A stretch of DNA of 64,000 nucleotides, taken from the NCBI GenBank assembly GCA_020161855.1, contig JAIUNJ010000002.1, positions 496,001-560,000 on the forward strand, read 5' to 3'. A model generated the notes under the pieces. It had not been told where the DNA came from, made no database searches, and saw only the letters and a program-made list of their open reading frames with translations. The DNA is from Pseudomonadota bacterium (GTDB lineage Bacteria; Pseudomonadota; Alphaproteobacteria; Rhizobiales; Aestuariivirgaceae). Positions 31,157 through 40,569 of this stretch are shown here, piece after piece. A program made the position numbers and the translations under genes. Each line of letters opens with the position of its first letter. The stretch's first letter is position 1.

Positions 31157-32590
31157 ATGGACCCTGAGGCAACACAGGAGATTGAGGAACTCAAGCGGCG
31201 CAACCAGCAGCTCGGGCTGGACGTTGAACGCTTGCTCACTCAAGACCAGTTGACCGGCCTCATGGTCCGCAGCGCCTTCATCGGCCATGTGGATCGCTGG
31301 CTCGGAACGCTCAAGGGAAAAGGTGTCCAGTCGGCCCTCATCGAGATCGGCATCAAGGGCATGCCCCGCCTCAACGCCCTCATGGGACGGGATGTTGGCG
31401 ACTATGTGATCTCTGCCCTGGCCTCGCGTCTTAATCAGCTTGTGGATGGCGACCGCATCTGCTGCCGCCTCGACCACTGGAGCTTTGCCGTCTTCGTGCC
31501 GCGCGTTGCGGATGCCCTGGAAGCGCTCACCATTGCCAAGCGCACCATCCTTGCCCTTGGTGAGCCTGTCGAATGGGTCGACCGCAAGATTCCGGTGGAA
31601 GTCGCGGCAGGCGTTGCTCTCGCAGGCACCACCGAACGCGATGCGCAGACGCTGCTCATCCAGGCCGGCATGGCGTTGCGTTCAACGGCTGAAAAGGGTG
31701 GCCCCGGTTACAGCTTCTTCAACCCGGCCCTCGAAAAGGCCGCCAAGCGCAAGCAGGATGTCCAGACCGCCCTGCAGGAAGCGCTCGACCATCAGTATTT
31801 CGAACTTCACTTCCAGCCTTATTTCCAGGTGACGACAGGAGAACTGCAGGGTTTCGAAGCCCTGATCCGCCTGCGCCACCCGCAGCTTGGCTCCGTCTCT
31901 CCCGGCGAGTTCATTCCCGTTGCAGAGGAAACCGGCCTCATCACCCGCATTGGCGCCTGGGCGCTTGTCGAGGCCTGCCGCACGGCAGCCAACTGGCCGC
32001 CGCATTTGCTTGTGTCCGTGAACTTCTCCCCCGAGCAGTTCATGAGCGGCAATCTTCTCACCGATGTTCACAACGCCCTTGAGGTGACGAGCTTCCCGCC
32101 CACCCGGCTGGAAGTGGAGATCACCGAAAGCACCATGCTCGGTGACACGGACGTGGTGCTGTCGCAGCTCACAGCACTGCGTGAAATGGGCTGCGCGATC
32201 GTCATGGACGATTTCGGTACCGGCTACTCGTCGCTGAGCTATCTCTGGAAATTCCCCTTCTCGAAGCTGAAGATCGACCGGTCCTTCATCCAGGCCATGG
32301 ACAGCAGGCCGCAGGTGAAGGGCATGCTCAAGTCGATCATCGATCTCGCCAAGAACCTCGGGCTGAAGGTGACAGCGGAAGGCATCGAAACCCAGAAGCA
32401 GGCAGAACTGCTGAAGTTCCAGCGCTGCGACTATATCCAGGGCTATCTCTGCGGCCGCCCTGTGCCAGCGAGCGAACTCGCAGCTATCATCATGACCAAA
32501 TTCGCCGAGACCCTGCGCAATGTCCCGGAGCCTGTGGAAGAGCCGCAGGCCAAGGCCGCCAGCGCCTCCGATCTCAGATTCGAGTTCTGA
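31157..32590 (+). CDS. EAL-domain c-di-GMP phosphodiesterase with degenerate GGDEF
   Basis: 477 aa with no transmembrane segment. An N-terminal coiled region and a GGDEF-like domain (about 25-190) in which the active-site loop reads CRLDHWSF instead of GGDEF, so cyclase activity is not expected. The C-terminal EAL domain (about 210-450) has EALIR (EAL motif), FEALIRLRHP, NFSPEQF, VEITESTM, MDDFGTGYSSLSYL, LKIDRSFI and AEGIETQ, all key residues present, so c-di-GMP hydrolysis is likely. Divergent from the CAP gene. Confidence 0.9.
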   Translation: MDPEATQEIEELKRRNQQLGLDVERLLTQDQLTGLMVRSAFIGHVDRWLGTLKGKGVQSALIEIGIKGMPRLNALMGRDVGDYVISALASRLNQLVDGDRICCRLDHWSFAVFVPRVADALEALTIAKRTILALGEPVEWVDRKIPVEVAAGVALAGTTERDAQTLLIQAGMALRSTAEKGGPGYSFFNPALEKAAKRKQDVQTALQEALDHQYFELHFQPYFQVTTGELQGFEALIRLRHPQLGSVSPGEFIPVAEETGLITRIGAWALVEACRTAANWPPHLLVSVNFSPEQFMSGNLLTDVHNALEVTSFPPTRLEVEITESTMLGDTDVVLSQLTALREMGCAIVMDDFGTGYSSLSYLWKFPFSKLKIDRSFIQAMDSRPQVKGMLKSIIDLAKNLGLKVTAEGIETQKQAELLKFQRCDYIQGYLCGRPVPASELAAIIMTKFAETLRNVPEPVEEPQAKAASASDLRFEF

Positions 32591-32625
32591 CGCTCCGGCC
32601 GGTCAGACCGACGCCCGGCAGGCTG

Positions 32626-33918
32626 TCAGTCGGCAAAGGGATCGCGGACCATGATGGTGTCATCGCGCTCCGGTGACGTTGACAGCAGCGCAACCGGACA
32701 TTCGATCAGTTCCTCAAGATAGCGCACATACTTGATGGCCTGCGCCGGAAGCGCCGACCAGGAGCGGGCATTGGCCGTGGTGCCTTTCCAACCTTCCAGC
32801 GTCTCATAGACGGGGACAACGCGCTTCTGCGCTTCTTCCGCAACCGGGAACATGTCGATGCGCTTGCCGTCGAGTTCATAGCCGACGCCGACCTTGATCT
32901 CATCGAAGCCATCGAGAATATCGAGCTTGGTGAGTGCGATGCCCTGGATGCCGGATGTCTTGATTGCCTGCCGCACCAGCACGGCGTCGAACCAGCCACA
33001 GCGGCGCTTGCGGCCCGTCACCGTGCCGAACTCGCGGCCACGCTGGCCGATGCGCTCGCCGATCTCGTTGTCCTGTTCCGTCGGAAAAGGGCCGCTGCCA
33101 ACGCGTGTCGTATAGGCCTTGGCGATGCCAAGCACATAGTTCACGGCACTCGGCCCGACGCCGACGCCACCCGCCGCCTGCGAGGCAACCGTGTTGGATG
33201 AGGTGACAAACGGATAGGTGCCGTGGTCGATGTCGAGCAGAATACCCTGGGCGCCTTCAAACAGGATGCGGTTGCCCTTGCGGCGCTGCTCATCAAGCAG
33301 TGCCCAGACCGCATCGGCATATGGCAGGATTTGGGGGGCAATCTCGCGCAGCGAGTCCAGCACATCGGAGTGCTTCAGTTCCGGCTGGCCGAGGCCACGC
33401 CGCAAGGCATTGTGATGCGACAGCAACCGGTCGATCTTGATGCCGACATTGGCAAGGTCAGCAAGGTCATTCACGCGGATGGCACGGCGGCCAACCTTGT
33501 CCTCATAGGCCGGGCCGATGCCGCGGCCGGTGGTGCCGATCTTGCCGGCGCCGGCAGCGGCTTCGCGCAACTGGTCCAGTTCCCGGTGCAAGGGCAGGAT
33601 CAGCGTGGCATTGTTGGCAACACGCAGGTTCTCGCGCGAAATCGCAACGCCCTGCCCCTTCAGCTTGTCGATCTCGGCCACAAGAGCCCAGGGATCGATG
33701 ACCACACCATTGCCAATGACGGAAATCTTGCCGGGACGGAGGATGCCCGAGGGCAGCAGCGAGAGCTTGTAGGTGACGCCGCTGATGACGAGTGTGTGGC
33801 CGGCATTGTGACCGCCCTGGAAGCGGGCCACCACATCGGCCCGTTCCGACAGCCAATCGACGATCTTGCCCTTGCCCTCATCGCCCCACTGGGCGCCAAC
33901 CACTGCGACATTCGCCAT
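32626..33918 (-). CDS. purA: Adenylosuccinate synthetase PurA
   Basis: 430 aa, the usual length. N-terminal [18 protein letters not shown] with the catalytic Asp/His loop, [23 protein letters not shown] and [11 protein letters not shown] are all present. Makes adenylosuccinate from IMP, aspartate and GTP. A terminator-like hairpin lies in its leader (33,946-33,983). Convergent with the EAL gene and divergent from the GFA gene. Confidence 0.96.
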   Translation of the reverse strand: MANVAVVGAQWGDEGKGKIVDWLSERADVVARFQGGHNAGHTLVISGVTYKLSLLPSGILRPGKISVIGNGVVIDPWALVAEIDKLKGQGVAISRENLRVANNATLILPLHRELDQLREAAAGAGKIGTTGRGIGPAYEDKVGRRAIRVNDLADLANVGIKIDRLLSHHNALRRGLGQPELKHSDVLDSLREIAPQILPYADAVWALLDEQRRKGNRILFEGAQGILLDIDHGTYPFVTSSNTVASQAAGGVGVGPSAVNYVLGIAKAYTTRVGSGPFPTEQDNEIGERIGQRGREFGTVTGRKRRCGWFDAVLVRQAIKTSGIQGIALTKLDILDGFDEIKVGVGYELDGKRIDMFPVAEEAQKRVVPVYETLEGWKGTTANARSWSALPAQAIKYVRYLEELIECPVALLSTSPERDDTIMVRDPFAD

Positions 33919-33945
33919 GTCCGCAACCTTTCCCTAAGACGCGAA

Positions 33946-33983
33946 AACGGCCCCGCGGGATTCATGCTTTCCCGGGGGCCGTT
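33946..33983 (-). promoter_or_regulatory. Terminator-like hairpin in the purA leader
   Basis: AACGGCCCCGCGGGA pairs with TCCCGGGGGCCGTT (one bulge) around a 9-nt loop. On the minus strand it is followed by TTTTCGCG and then, 28 nt later, the purA ATG. As the next gene upstream is divergent, only the purA leader should cross it, so attenuation is possible. Confidence 0.5.
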
Positions 33984-34074
33984 GACCGCTCTTACAGCAA
34001 TTCAGAGGCGGTGCAACAGGACATTGCGTTGCGTGGACCGGCGGTCCAGCCTAACGAAATCCGGGGAGATTCTC

Positions 34075-34572
34075 ATGGAAAACGACGTCTGGTCCGGCGG
34101 TTGCCAATGCGGCGCGGTGCGCTTCCACCTCCTGTCTCCACCCGGGGACGCCTATCTCTGCCATTGCCGCATGTGCCAGAAGCAGATGGCAGGCCCCTTC
34201 GCCGCGTGGGTCGATATGCCAAGGGAGGCCTTCCGCATCAGCAGGGGGGCGCTGTCCTATTTCCAGAGTTCCGACACCGCCAGGCGCGGCTTCTGTGCGG
34301 CCTGCGGCACACCGCTCACCTTCGAATTCCTGCAGGGGCCGCAGGTGACAGTCGCCATCGGTGCCTTTGACCGCCATGCCGAGATCATACCCAGGATGCA
34401 CTATGGCATCGAGGCCCGCGAAGCGTGGACCAGTGATCTGGATCGCCTGCCTGCCGAGGAGACCGGTGAAGGTGCCGGTGCACAATTCTACACCACGGAG
34501 AAACTCGACAGCATCCAGCAGAGCAGTCGGCAGCACCCGGACCACGACACCGACCGCTGGCCGGCGGATTAA
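34075..34572 (+). CDS. GFA-family protein (glutathione-dependent formaldehyde-activating enzyme-like)
   Basis: 165 aa with the cysteine pattern GGCQCGAVRF, LCHCRMCQKQ and FCAACGTPL, which binds zinc in the GFA/CENP-V family. Homologues bind glutathione and formaldehyde, but the broader family is uncharacterised. ATG at 34,075 follows GGGGAGA. The tail after residue 135 is low in complexity. Confidence 0.85.
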   Translation: MENDVWSGGCQCGAVRFHLLSPPGDAYLCHCRMCQKQMAGPFAAWVDMPREAFRISRGALSYFQSSDTARRGFCAACGTPLTFEFLQGPQVTVAIGAFDRHAEIIPRMHYGIEAREAWTSDLDRLPAEETGEGAGAQFYTTEKLDSIQQSSRQHPDHDTDRWPAD

Positions 34573-34698
34573 AGATACGGGACTCATCGGGTTGCGCATC
34601 CCCGGCAAATCAGCCAGATTGCCGGTACCGGAATGTCCGGGGCGCGGGGGCGCGAATGGCCATGGTTTCATGGCCCCACAGTTTTATTGAGGATCGCC

Positions 34699-35718
34699 AT
34701 GCCCAAACTCCGCTTTCTCCTGTGCCTTTCCACTGTTGCTGCCCTCGGCTTCATGGCTCCCGCCCAGGCGGCAGAGACCGTGTCCTTCACCATGAAGGCC
34801 TCGCAGAAATCACTCCGCGACGAAGCGGCAAAAGACACATTCACCGTTGGTGTTTCTGATCGCCAGGTTGAGACGACGTTCAAGATCACATGCCAGGGCG
34901 CTGTTGCCGGGATTATATCGGGGCAAAGTGAAAGCTGCGCCGTCACAGGCAATGGCGCGTTGCTCAATCCCAACAACGGGCAGAAGCTGCAGCGCACGCA
35001 ATATGCCGGCGGCTGGGTGGTGAAGTCGGACGGCTTCACCGATGGCGCCAACATGACGGTCAACTATCTGGCACTTGGCAAGGTGCCAGCATCGGCAGGC
35101 GGTTTCGGCGGATCCATGGTCCTGAAGCCTGAGGTGCCGAGCACAGGCGCAAGCCTGCTCCGCGACACGATCCTCAGCCGCATGAAGAAGGTCGAGTCGG
35201 GCCTCATCGATGAGCGTATCGACACTGTGCAGTTCAATAATTTCGTCGTGCCATCCGCCGGGCTCCCGTCCGACAAGGGCTGCAGCTGGAATGGCGACAT
35301 GATCTATTCCTACCAGACTGAATCCTGGTTCATGGATATCAAGGCGAAGTGCGACAAAAAGGAATACGCACTCAAGGGCAACATGCCCTTCACGGCGACG
35401 CCTAATGTCGGCAGCCAGAACCAGTATGACCTGACGCTGACCATGCCTTCGGCATCCGACGATCCGGCCAGCGACGAGGCGCTTTTTGCCAATGCCACGG
35501 GCGATGCCGATCTGTTCGCCGCGGCCGACGGCCTCAGCGGCCAGATCATCATGAAGGAAAGCGCCTATGTCGACGTCGAGGTCGATGGCGCATCCGAGAA
35601 GGTCGCCAGCGAGATCGATGCCACGGGCACGATCACCGGCAACAATGTGCCCTTGGAACTGGTGCGCTCCTTCTCAACCATTGTCGGAATCATGGCGCGC
35701 ACTTTCTTCGGCGCATGA
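34699..35718 (+). CDS. Exported hypothetical protein
   Basis: 339 aa. Signal peptide MPKLRFLLCLSTVAALGFMA with cleavage near AQAAE. The mature protein has Cys pairs (ITCQGA / ESCAVTG; GCSWNG / AKCDKK) suggesting disulfides and a periplasmic or outer location. No family recognised. It overlaps the next gene by ATGA, so it is co-translated with a lipase-like enzyme. Confidence 0.7.
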   Translation: MPKLRFLLCLSTVAALGFMAPAQAAETVSFTMKASQKSLRDEAAKDTFTVGVSDRQVETTFKITCQGAVAGIISGQSESCAVTGNGALLNPNNGQKLQRTQYAGGWVVKSDGFTDGANMTVNYLALGKVPASAGGFGGSMVLKPEVPSTGASLLRDTILSRMKKVESGLIDERIDTVQFNNFVVPSAGLPSDKGCSWNGDMIYSYQTESWFMDIKAKCDKKEYALKGNMPFTATPNVGSQNQYDLTLTMPSASDDPASDEALFANATGDADLFAAADGLSGQIIMKESAYVDVEVDGASEKVASEIDATGTITGNNVPLELVRSFSTIVGIMARTFFGA

Positions 35719-36872
35719 AATACTACGCAACATGCGGGGCAGTCGCGGCCGCTGCGATTGCCTTGCTTGTTGCAGGGGCTTGGTGGATCTGCCGCCCGGC
35801 CAGTCCAGACGCTTTCTATAGCTCCAATACCTCCACTTATGACCCGGGGACGCTGATCGGCGCCGAGGCTTTCTTTCGCACCTTGCCGGAGAATGCGCGG
35901 GCCCTCCGCATTCTATACGCCAGTAGCCACAGCAACGGGACGCCAGCACTTGCGAGCGCGCTGATCGTCTACAAGCCTGATACCGGTCCAGACAGCCGAG
36001 GAATTGTCGCCTGGGCTCACGGCACCACCGGTATCGAACGCGGTTGTGCCCCCTCGCTGATGCGAAACCCTTTCGCCAATGTGCCGGTCTTCCCTGCATT
36101 GCTTGACGAAGGCTGGATATTTGTTGCTGCTGACTACATAGGCCTCGGAACAGCAGGACCTCACGCCTATCTCAAAGGCGAGGAGGCCGCGCGCGCTGTG
36201 TTCGACGCAGTCCGTGCGGCGCATCAGATTCCGGAGTTGAGAATACCTGGACCCACAGTCATCTGGGGGCACTCTCAAGGCGGCAATACGGCACTTTGGG
36301 CGGGGATCATACACCCGGCCTATGCTCCCGAAATCGATCTCAGGGGCGTAGCCGCTTTGGCTCCCGCGAGCGACTTGCAGGGCCTGTTTGACGCCTCCGC
36401 GGGAAGCATGTTCGGCAAGATCGTTTCAGCCTATGTGCTTTCCGCCGCCGCGTCAGAAAGCGCAGTCACATTGCCACAGCATAGGTCTGGGCTGACGGAA
36501 TGGCTCGCCTCGGACATTGCAAGTCGCTGTGTCGGAGACTGGGGCACACTGCTATCGGCCGGAGAATCCTTGCTGCTGCCAGCAGACGGTATCCTCCCCA
36601 AGCCGGGTATTGGCGCCGATATGCGGAACTACCTTAGCCGCAACACGCCAACTCAGGCGGTCACCACGAAACTGCTGGTCGCACAGGGACTGGCGGATGA
36701 TCTCGTTCTCCCTTCAGTCCAGCAGGCATACGTCAGCGCTCGCCGTGCCGCCGGACAAGAACTGGACTATCGCACCTATGAGGGGCTTGACCATATCAGC
36801 CTCGTGGCCCCGAATTCGACACTTGGCGATGATCTCATTCGCTGGACGCGAGAACGTTTTGCGGAGCCCTAG
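35715..36872 (+). CDS. Secreted alpha/beta-hydrolase (secretory lipase type)
   Basis: 385 aa. N-terminal hydrophobic segment (AAAAIALLVAGAWWIC) as signal or anchor. The nucleophile Ser is in VIWGHSQGGNTALWAG, with AWAHGTTGIERGC before it and the likely acid and His near GLADDLVLPS and GLDHISLVAP. This layout is that of secretory lipase / LIP-type hydrolases. It starts with an ATG overlapping the previous stop. Confidence 0.82.
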   Translation: MKYYATCGAVAAAAIALLVAGAWWICRPASPDAFYSSNTSTYDPGTLIGAEAFFRTLPENARALRILYASSHSNGTPALASALIVYKPDTGPDSRGIVAWAHGTTGIERGCAPSLMRNPFANVPVFPALLDEGWIFVAADYIGLGTAGPHAYLKGEEAARAVFDAVRAAHQIPELRIPGPTVIWGHSQGGNTALWAGIIHPAYAPEIDLRGVAALAPASDLQGLFDASAGSMFGKIVSAYVLSAAASESAVTLPQHRSGLTEWLASDIASRCVGDWGTLLSAGESLLLPADGILPKPGIGADMRNYLSRNTPTQAVTTKLLVAQGLADDLVLPSVQQAYVSARRAAGQELDYRTYEGLDHISLVAPNSTLGDDLIRWTRERFAEP

Positions 36873-36883
36873 GCGATGAGAAG

Positions 36884-38476
36884 CTATTGTGCGAAGGCCG
36901 CCGCCATGAGGCGCTTGGTGTAAGGATCGCGCGGGTTCTCCATCACCTCGTCCGGGCTTCCCTCTTCGACCAGCCTGCCATCCTTCATCACCATGATATG
37001 GTCTGACATGGCCCGCACCACCGCAAGGTCGTGGCTGATGAAAAGATAGGAGAGATTGTTGGCGGTCTGTAGATTGCGGAGCAGTTCGACAATCTGCTTC
37101 TGCACCTGCCGGTCCAGCGCCGATGTCGGCTCATCAAGCACCACCACTTTCGGCTTGAGAATGATGGCCCGGGCGATGGCGATGCGTTGCCGCTGGCCGC
37201 CGGAAAACTCATGCGGGTAGCGGTTGCGTAGCGCCGGATCGATCTGCACCTCCTGCATCGCCTGGATCGCCCGCCGGTCGCGCTCGCGTACCGAGATCCC
37301 AGGCTCGTGAACGAGCAGCCCCTCGGTGATGATCTGGCCGGCCGTCATGCGTGGCGACAGCGAGCCGAAGGGATCCTGCAGCACGATCTGCATTTCACGG
37401 CGCAACGGCCGCATGGCGACCTTGTCGAGGCCGGCGATGGGTTTGCCACGGAAACTGATGGCGCCCTCGCTTGGCAGCAGGCGCAGCAGGGCACGCGCCA
37501 GAGTCGACTTGCCAGAACCGCTTTCGCCGACAATGCCGATCGTCTGCCCTTCGCGCAGCCGCAACGAAACACGGTCGACGGCCTTCAGCTGTGCGATTGG
37601 CGCAGAGAAAAGCCCTCCACCAATGTTGAAGCTCACCCGCATATCCGTTCCGGTCAACACGAGATCAGCCTTCGGTGCGGGCGGCGCCTTGCGGCCGGTG
37701 GGCTCGGACTCGATCAGCGCGCGCGTATAGTCGTGCTTGGGCGCGGCAAAGATGGCGCGGGTCTCTCCCTGCTCTACCACTTCGCCCTTGCGCATGACGA
37801 CGACGCGATGGGCAATGCGCTTCACAATGTTGAGATCATGGGTGATGAAGATCAAGGCCATGCCGAGGCGCTTCTGGAGATCGGCCATGAGGTCAAGAAT
37901 CTCGGCCTGGATGGTAACATCGAGGGCGGTGGTGGGCTCATCGGCAATGAGGAGCGACGGATTGTTGGCCAGCGCCATGGCAATCATCACCCTTTGACGC
38001 TGCCCGCCCGACATCTCATGGGGAAAGGATTTCATCCGCCGCCGTGCATCCGGGATCTTCACAAGTTCGAGCAGTTCGAGGGCCCGGGCCGCTGCCTCCT
38101 TCGCGCCAAGCCCCTGGTGCTCCATGATCGGCTCGGTCACCTGGCTGCCAATTGTGTAGAGCGGATCAAGCGAGGTCATGGGCTCCTGGAAGATCATGGT
38201 GATCTTCGAGCCGCGCACGAGATTGAGCTCGGCCTTGGGCATGCCGATCAGATTGCGGCCTGCGAAGGCAGCAGTGCCCGAAGCCTTGCCGTTCGAGGCG
38301 AGCAACCCCATGACGGCCATCATCATCTGGCTCTTGCCTGATCCGCTTTCGCCGACGATCGCCAGCGTCTCCCCGGCACGAACTTCAAAAGAGACACCCT
38401 TCACGGCATCGACGGCACCATCCAGCGTATCGAACTGGACCTTCACATTCTCAACGGAGAGAACCGGTGCTTCCAT
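36884..38476 (-). CDS. Peptide ABC transporter, fused ATP-binding subunit (DppD/DppF or YejF type)
   Basis: 530 aa with two complete nucleotide-binding domains. Each has Walker A GESGSGKS and a signature (MSGGQRQRV, FSGGQRQRI), and Walker B in LLIADEPTTALD and VVLDEPTSALD. This fused form matches YejF-like subunits. ATG at 38,476 overlaps the oppC stop region by a few bases. Last gene of a four-gene operon; it energises import of oligopeptides. Confidence 0.92.
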   Translation of the reverse strand: MEAPVLSVENVKVQFDTLDGAVDAVKGVSFEVRAGETLAIVGESGSGKSQMMMAVMGLLASNGKASGTAAFAGRNLIGMPKAELNLVRGSKITMIFQEPMTSLDPLYTIGSQVTEPIMEHQGLGAKEAAARALELLELVKIPDARRRMKSFPHEMSGGQRQRVMIAMALANNPSLLIADEPTTALDVTIQAEILDLMADLQKRLGMALIFITHDLNIVKRIAHRVVVMRKGEVVEQGETRAIFAAPKHDYTRALIESEPTGRKAPPAPKADLVLTGTDMRVSFNIGGGLFSAPIAQLKAVDRVSLRLREGQTIGIVGESGSGKSTLARALLRLLPSEGAISFRGKPIAGLDKVAMRPLRREMQIVLQDPFGSLSPRMTAGQIITEGLLVHEPGISVRERDRRAIQAMQEVQIDPALRNRYPHEFSGGQRQRIAIARAIILKPKVVVLDEPTSALDRQVQKQIVELLRNLQTANNLSYLFISHDLAVVRAMSDHIMVMKDGRLVEEGSPDEVMENPRDPYTKRLMAAAFAQ

Positions 38477-38477
38477 C

Positions 38478-39596
38478 TCAACGGTCCTTCGGATCGAGGG
38501 CATCGCGCAGGCCGTCGCCGATGAAGTTCAAGGCAAAGAGTGTTGACGTCAGGAAGAAGGATGGAAAGAAGAGCAGCCATTGCGCGCCGGGTATGGATTT
38601 CGCGCCCTGTGATATGAGCACGCCCCAGCTTGACATCGGCTCCTGCACGCCGAGGCCGAGATAAGACAGGAAGCTCTCCAGAATGATGACCTGCGGCACC
38701 AGCAACGTCATGTAGATGACGACAGGCCCGAGCAGATTGGGCACGATATGACGGATCAGGATACCCCAGCGCGAGACGCCCAGCGCCTCAGCAGCCTGCA
38801 CATACTCCTGGCGCTTGAGCGATAGTGCCTGTCCGCGCACGATGCGCGCCATGTCGAGCCAGAGCACTGCCCCCACGGCCAGAAACATCAGCACGAAATT
38901 CCGCCCGAAAAAGACAACAAGCATGATGACAAAGAAGGTGAAGGGCAGCGCATAGAGAATGTCGACGACACGCATCATGATCTCGTCGGTCTTGCCGCCC
39001 ATGAAACCCGAAGCCGCGCCATAGAGAACGCCGATCACCACAGCCACGACACCGGCAAGAAGGCCGATCGCGAGCGAGACCCGGCCTGCTACCAATGTGC
39101 GCGTCAGCAGATCGCGGCCATTGCTGTCCGTACCGAAGTAAAAATGCTTCTGCTCCACGTCTGCGGCCATCTTCAGCGTGAGGCCGTCAGCCGACTTCTC
39201 CAGAACCTGGGCATTCTCGAACACGTCCGAACGGTCGAGATAGCGCGTCGAGCGTTCATCGACAGGCTTCGCGGATGTCACCGTGACGATGATGCGGGAG
39301 CCGTCCTGCTGCCAGTCACGGATATCGAGGCGGGCGCGCCGCAGGGCTTCCTTCAGGGCCACCTCAATGCCGTCCGCCTTGGGATAGGCAGAGAAGGAGG
39401 GCGGCACGCGTGTATAGTCGGCATAGATCGTCGTATAGGCATGCGGGGTGAAGAACGGCCCGAAGACGCAGACCAGCGTCATCACCGCCAGATAGATCAG
39501 GCTCACCATGGCGGCCTTGTTCTTGAGCAGGCGGGCGCGGGCGTCGGCCCAGAGCGAGCGGCCAAGGGCGGGTGCCGCCTGAACGGCGTCAGTCAT
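38478..39596 (-). CDS. Peptide ABC transporter permease (OppC/YejE type)
   Basis: About 372 aa. One N-terminal span, a large periplasmic loop (about 60-180), then five spans with the EAA motif AAEALGVSRWGILIRHIVPN. The long loop is typical of YejE-like permeases. The ATG at 39,596 overlaps the oppB end by 8 bp. Confidence 0.9.
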   Translation of the reverse strand: MTDAVQAAPALGRSLWADARARLLKNKAAMVSLIYLAVMTLVCVFGPFFTPHAYTTIYADYTRVPPSFSAYPKADGIEVALKEALRRARLDIRDWQQDGSRIIVTVTSAKPVDERSTRYLDRSDVFENAQVLEKSADGLTLKMAADVEQKHFYFGTDSNGRDLLTRTLVAGRVSLAIGLLAGVVAVVIGVLYGAASGFMGGKTDEIMMRVVDILYALPFTFFVIMLVVFFGRNFVLMFLAVGAVLWLDMARIVRGQALSLKRQEYVQAAEALGVSRWGILIRHIVPNLLGPVVIYMTLLVPQVIILESFLSYLGLGVQEPMSSWGVLISQGAKSIPGAQWLLFFPSFFLTSTLFALNFIGDGLRDALDPKDR

Positions 39597-40512
39597 AGCG
39601 CACCCGCGGATCGACGATGGCATAGAGGATATCGACGATGAGATTGAAGATGATCGTGAAGATGGCGATCACCACGACAGTGCCCATGACGAGCGTGTAG
39701 TCGCGGTTCAAAGCCGCATCGATAAAATAGCGACCCACCCCGGGAATGGCGAAGATCGTCTCGACGATGACGGAGCCCGTCAGCAAAGCTGCTGCGGCTG
39801 GCCCCGCATAGGAGACGATGGGCAACAGGGCACCGCGCAAGGCATGACGCACGACCACGGCATAGTCGGAAAGCCCGAGCGCCCGCGCCGTCCGGATATG
39901 GTGCGCGTGCAGAGACTCGATCATTGATCCACGCATCAGACGCGCCACGATGGCAAGCTGCGGCAGCATCAGCGTCAGCACCGGCCCCACCTTGTTGATG
40001 AAGGCGCCATCACCCCAGCCGCCAACCGGGAACCATTTCAGGGTCAGGGCAAAGAAGAGCTGGAACAGCGGTGCGATCACAAAGGTCGGGATGGTGCTTC
40101 CTGCCGTCGCCGTCGCCACCACGGCATAGTCCCCGGCGCGGTTCTGGTAGAGAGCAGCGGCAATGCCCATGACACTGCCGAGCAGAAGCGCCAGCAACAG
40201 GGCCATGGAGCCGAGCTGGATCGAAACCGGCAGACCCACGCGGAAAAGCTCAGCGACGGTGAAGTCCGGCAGATTGTAGCTGGGGCCGAAGTCACCGCGC
40301 AGCAGGTTGCCGAGATAGGTCGTGTATTGCTGCCAGAGCGGCTGATCGAGGCCGAAGCTCTTTTCCAGATTGGCCTTGATGACCGGGTTGAGGCCCTTCT
40401 CCTGGTTGAATGGCCCACCTGGCGCCACACGGATCAGGAAAAACGAAATCGTGACGATCAGGAAGAGCGTCGGAATGGCCGTCAACAGACGGCGGATGAC
40501 ATAACGCAACAT
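39589..40512 (-). CDS. Peptide ABC transporter permease (OppB/YejB type)
   Basis: 307 aa from MLRYVIRRLLTAIPTLF, with six predicted spans and the EAA loop ARALGLSDYAVVVRHALRGA. VAPGGPF is a hallmark of OppB proteins. It follows a hairpin after oppA and overlaps oppC. Confidence 0.92.
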   Translation of the reverse strand: MLRYVIRRLLTAIPTLFLIVTISFFLIRVAPGGPFNQEKGLNPVIKANLEKSFGLDQPLWQQYTTYLGNLLRGDFGPSYNLPDFTVAELFRVGLPVSIQLGSMALLLALLLGSVMGIAAALYQNRAGDYAVVATATAGSTIPTFVIAPLFQLFFALTLKWFPVGGWGDGAFINKVGPVLTLMLPQLAIVARLMRGSMIESLHAHHIRTARALGLSDYAVVVRHALRGALLPIVSYAGPAAAALLTGSVIVETIFAIPGVGRYFIDAALNRDYTLVMGTVVVIAIFTIIFNLIVDILYAIVDPRVRYD

Positions 40513-40529
40513 GCTCTTGCGCAAAAACT

Positions 40530-40558
40530 GCACCGCCCCGGCGAAGCCGGAGCGGTGC
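40530..40558 (-). terminator. Hairpin between oppA and oppB
   Basis: GCACCGCTCCGG / CCGGGGCGGTGC stem (one mismatch), 5-nt loop, followed by AGTTTTTG on the minus strand. Such partial terminators after binding-protein genes commonly lower permease expression. Confidence 0.6.
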
Positions 40559-40569
40559 TTGAAGCTCTG

